Shown here: positions 61,992-64,000 of the stretch, one piece after another
Position numbering within the stretch: position 1 is the stretch's first letter
Layout of the letters: every line of letters begins with the position of its first letter
Program-made: the position numbers and the translations under genes
Notes under the pieces: model-generated
The model's input: the letters and a program-made list of their open reading frames with translations, nothing else
Told to the model about the DNA's origin: nothing
The model's database searches: none
Assembly (NCBI RefSeq): GCF_042687825.1
Contig: NZ_JBHUQE010000006.1
Span: 62,001-126,000, forward strand
Length of the DNA: 64,000 nucleotides
Reading direction: 5' to 3'
DNA from: Sedimentitalea sp042687825
GTDB lineage: Bacteria; Pseudomonadota; Alphaproteobacteria; Rhodobacterales; Rhodobacteraceae

Positions 61992-62150
61992 ATGTCGGTC
62001 CTGGCCTATCTGATCCCGATCTCGCTGACTCTGGGGGCGGTCGGCTTGGTTGCCTTTGTCTATACGGTGCGCAGCAACCAGTATGACGACCCCGAGGGCG
62101 ACAGCCGCCGCATCCTGTCCGATGACTGGGACGATCACCCGAAACCATGA
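61992..62150 (+). CDS. ccoS: cbb3 oxidase maturation protein CcoS
   Basis: A 52-residue protein starting at ATG 61992 (MSVLAYLIPISLTLGAVG), with one membrane helix and a tail ending RILSDDWDDHPKP. The pattern YDDPEGDSRRIL is typical of CcoS. It helps insert heme and copper into CcoN. It starts 18 bases after ccoI, completing ccoGHIS. It is short enough to be missed by many annotation pipelines. Confidence 0.92.
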   Translation: MSVLAYLIPISLTLGAVGLVAFVYTVRSNQYDDPEGDSRRILSDDWDDHPKP

Positions 62151-62317
62151 GCCGCGTGAACCCGACGCGGTACCGAGGCCGGTTTTGCGGTCGACGAATG
62201 CGCCTGTGTCTGCTCTGAGGTCGGTTTTGTGCGGATTTGCGTCGGAAGGATTTTGCACGCTTGACCGCGGACGGGCATAAACCGGATCTAACAGACTCAA
62301 TCCGGAGAGTGGCCCCA

Positions 62318-64000
62318 ATGAAAACCCACGTCAAAGCACTGGTTGTCGGCGGCGGTGCCGTCGGAACCTCGATCGCCTATCACCTGGCCCGGGCCGGGTG
62401 GGATGACGTGATGCTGCTGGAGCGCGACGAGTTGACCAGCGGCTCGACATGGCATGCCGCCGGCTTGCTGCCGCTGTTCAACATGTCCTATGCCACGACG
62501 CATATTCACCAGTATTCGGTCGAATTTTACAAAACGCTCGAAGAGGAAACCGGCCTGAACGCCGGATTTGCCGTGGTCGGCAACCTGCGCATGGCGCAGA
62601 CCGATGCGCGCATGGACGAATACATGCTGTACGCTTCCACTGCCGAAACCTGCGGTGTGCCCTATGTCTTTCTGACCCCGGACGAAATCAAGGCGCGCTG
62701 GCCGCTGATCCGTACCGAGGATCTGAAAGGCGCGCTGTATCACCACACCGACGGCTACATCAATCCCGCCGACGTCACCATGGCGATGGCCAAGGGCGCG
62801 CGCCAGCGCGGTGTCGCGATCGAGCGCAAATGGCAGGCCGACGCGTTTCACTGGAACGGCGCGGCCTGGGAGGTCACCGCCACCAAGATGGTCGAAAAGG
62901 GTGGCAATCTGGTGCCCAGCGACGAACAGGTGGTGATCACCGCCGAACATGTGGTGACCGCCAGCGGCAACCATGCGCAGCGCACGGCCCGCATGCTGGG
63001 CATCAAGATGCCGGCGATCCCGGTCGAGCATCAGTTCATCGTGATGGATCAGGACCCGGCGCTGGTCGAATGGCGCAAGGCCGGCAACCCGGAACATCCG
63101 GTGATCCGCGACGCCGACGCGCAATCCTATGTGCGCGAAGAACGCGGCGGCTGGATCCTGGGCGTTTATGAAAAGAACGCGCCGGCGCGGTTCGAATATG
63201 GTGTGCCCGACAGTTTCCGGGCCGATTTGTTCCAGCTGGATCTGGAACGGATCGAAGACCAGTACATGGCGATGAACCATCGCATGCCCAGTGCCGAGGA
63301 TTGCGGGCTGAAAGACGATTTCAACGGCCCGATCTGCTATACGCCCGACGGCAACCCACTGGTCGGTCCGGCGCCGGGCCTGCGCAACATGTGGCTGGCC
63401 GAAGGTTTCAGTTTCGGCATCACGGCAGCCGGCGGCACCGGCTATTATCTGGCGCAGATGATGGTCGAGGGCGAAGCCGAGATCGACATGGCCAGCCTGG
63501 ATCCGAAACGCTATGGCGACTGGATGACCACCGAGTTCGCCGCGCGCAAGAACGAGGAATGCTACGACCACGTCTATATCCTGCACCACCCGGACGAGGA
63601 ACGCCCGGCCTGCCGCCCCCTGCGCACGTCGCCCGCCTATGACCGGCAAAAGGCGCGCGGTGCGCAGTTCGGTTTCGTCAATGGCTGGGAGCGGCCGAAC
63701 TATTATGCGCCCGAAGGGTTCAGCGACCATGACAGCCGCAGCTTTCGGCGCGGCGGCTGGTGGCAATATGCCGTGGACGAAGCCCGCGCGATCCGCGAGG
63801 GCGTCGGGCTGATCGACGCCACCGCCTTTACCAAACATGTGGTCAAGGGACCGGGCGCGACCGCCTTTCTGGACTGGTTCACCTGCAACAAGCTGCCCAG
63901 TGTCGGGCGGATCAACCTGACCTATGCGCTGACCGATGCGGGCACCACGCGCACCGAATATACCATCGTGCGCTTGGGCCAGGATGAATATTACCTGGTG
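62318..64000 (+). CDS. Dimethylglycine/sarcosine dehydrogenase family, GcvT-fused FAD oxidoreductase (partial, C-terminus cut)
   Basis: 561 codons are visible and the frame is open to the window edge. The N-terminal FAD fold starts VVGGGAVGTSIAYHLA. GSTWHAAGLL carries His46, the residue that binds FAD covalently in dimethylglycine and sarcosine dehydrogenases. The FAD domain ends near residue 380 (WLAEGFSFGITAAGGTG). After that come an FAO-type linker domain and the start of a GcvT aminomethyl-transfer domain (LIDATAFTKHVVKGPGA). It demethylates N-methylglycines with transfer of the C1 unit to tetrahydrofolate. The 167 bases before it hold no gene; GGAGAG precedes the ATG. Confidence 0.88.
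   Translation, partial: MKTHVKALVVGGGAVGTSIAYHLARAGWDDVMLLERDELTSGSTWHAAGLLPLFNMSYATTHIHQYSVEFYKTLEEETGLNAGFAVVGNLRMAQTDARMDEYMLYASTAETCGVPYVFLTPDEIKARWPLIRTEDLKGALYHHTDGYINPADVTMAMAKGARQRGVAIERKWQADAFHWNGAAWEVTATKMVEKGGNLVPSDEQVVITAEHVVTASGNHAQRTARMLGIKMPAIPVEHQFIVMDQDPALVEWRKAGNPEHPVIRDADAQSYVREERGGWILGVYEKNAPARFEYGVPDSFRADLFQLDLERIEDQYMAMNHRMPSAEDCGLKDDFNGPICYTPDGNPLVGPAPGLRNMWLAEGFSFGITAAGGTGYYLAQMMVEGEAEIDMASLDPKRYGDWMTTEFAARKNEECYDHVYILHHPDEERPACRPLRTSPAYDRQKARGAQFGFVNGWERPNYYAPEGFSDHDSRSFRRGGWWQYAVDEARAIREGVGLIDATAFTKHVVKGPGATAFLDWFTCNKLPSVGRINLTYALTDAGTTRTEYTIVRLGQDEYYLV

Noticed and set aside
62297..63838. A 513-codon open frame on the minus strand
   Set aside because: It is antisense to the dimethylglycine dehydrogenase-like gene, which has clear FAD and GcvT motifs on the plus strand and is open to the window edge.

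Overview
The window is about 64 kb of GC-rich, gene-dense DNA from the chromosome of an alphaproteobacterium, most likely of the Rhodobacterales. The pointers are an FnrL-type oxygen regulator divergent from hemN, a ccoNOQP/ccoGHIS locus with FNR boxes, MipZ instead of MinCDE, phosphatidylcholine synthase, a MutL with the endonuclease motif, and the order ffh / chorismate mutase / rpsP / rimM / trmD / rplS / rpmE. No tRNA, rRNA, CRISPR array, prophage or intact insertion sequence was seen. The only mobile-element trace is a decayed IS5-like transposase end near 21.7-22.0 kb.

Layout. 0-6 kb (+): a molybdenum hydroxylase (FAD subunit cut by the window edge, then a fused 2Fe-2S/molybdopterin subunit), a 6-hydroxynicotinate-reductase-like Fe-S protein, a UPF0280 protein and an AA_synth/DUF1185 protein, all overlapping or nearly touching. 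This looks like an uncharacterised heterocycle-oxidation/reduction operon. 6-12.2 kb (-): homogentisate catabolism (hmgA, fahA, maiA) with an MhpA-like flavin monooxygenase, a DUF2783 protein and an unusual metallo-beta-lactamase-fold protein, controlled by a divergent MarR regulator. 12.8-14 kb: a class III nucleotidyl cyclase. 14-21.1 kb (-): mipZ and the translation/secretion cluster (ffh, GNAT, chorismate mutase, rpsP, bluB-like, a 47-residue membrane protein, rimM, trmD, rplS, rpmE). 21.1-22.2 kb: no intact gene. 22.2-28.9 kb (-): a MoxR / DUF58 / DUF4159 / membrane-protein operon.

29-38.7 kb: mixed housekeeping genes (DUF1285, hyi, DUF2798, rarD, DUF3775, panE-like, rmuC-mutL, DEAD-box helicase). 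38.7-42.6 kb (-): a four-gene Mn/Fe/Zn-type ABC importer with a Fur-like palindrome upstream. 42.8-46.8 kb (-): pcs, a cytochrome-P460-family protein, xerC-DUF484, and a small transaldolase. 46.9-49 kb: priA. 49-62.2 kb: a microaerobic-respiration island with hemN, fnrL, a GlsB-type membrane protein, a universal stress protein, ccoNOQP (cbb3 oxidase), a fatty acid desaturase, and ccoGHIS (oxidase assembly and copper loading). Three FNR boxes lie in this island. 62.3 kb to the edge: a GcvT-type dimethylglycine/sarcosine dehydrogenase, truncated by the window.

How the genes work together: the right-hand island is one oxygen-responsive unit. FnrL is expected to bind the boxes before hemN/fnrL, uspA/ccoN and ccoG, so that anaerobic heme synthesis and the high-affinity oxidase with its assembly factors rise together when oxygen falls. 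The most unusual observations are the metallo-beta-lactamase-fold protein that has lost its second metal site, the molybdenum hydroxylase/UPF0280 cluster, the prediction that hemN is leaderless, and the desaturase inserted between the two cco operons.
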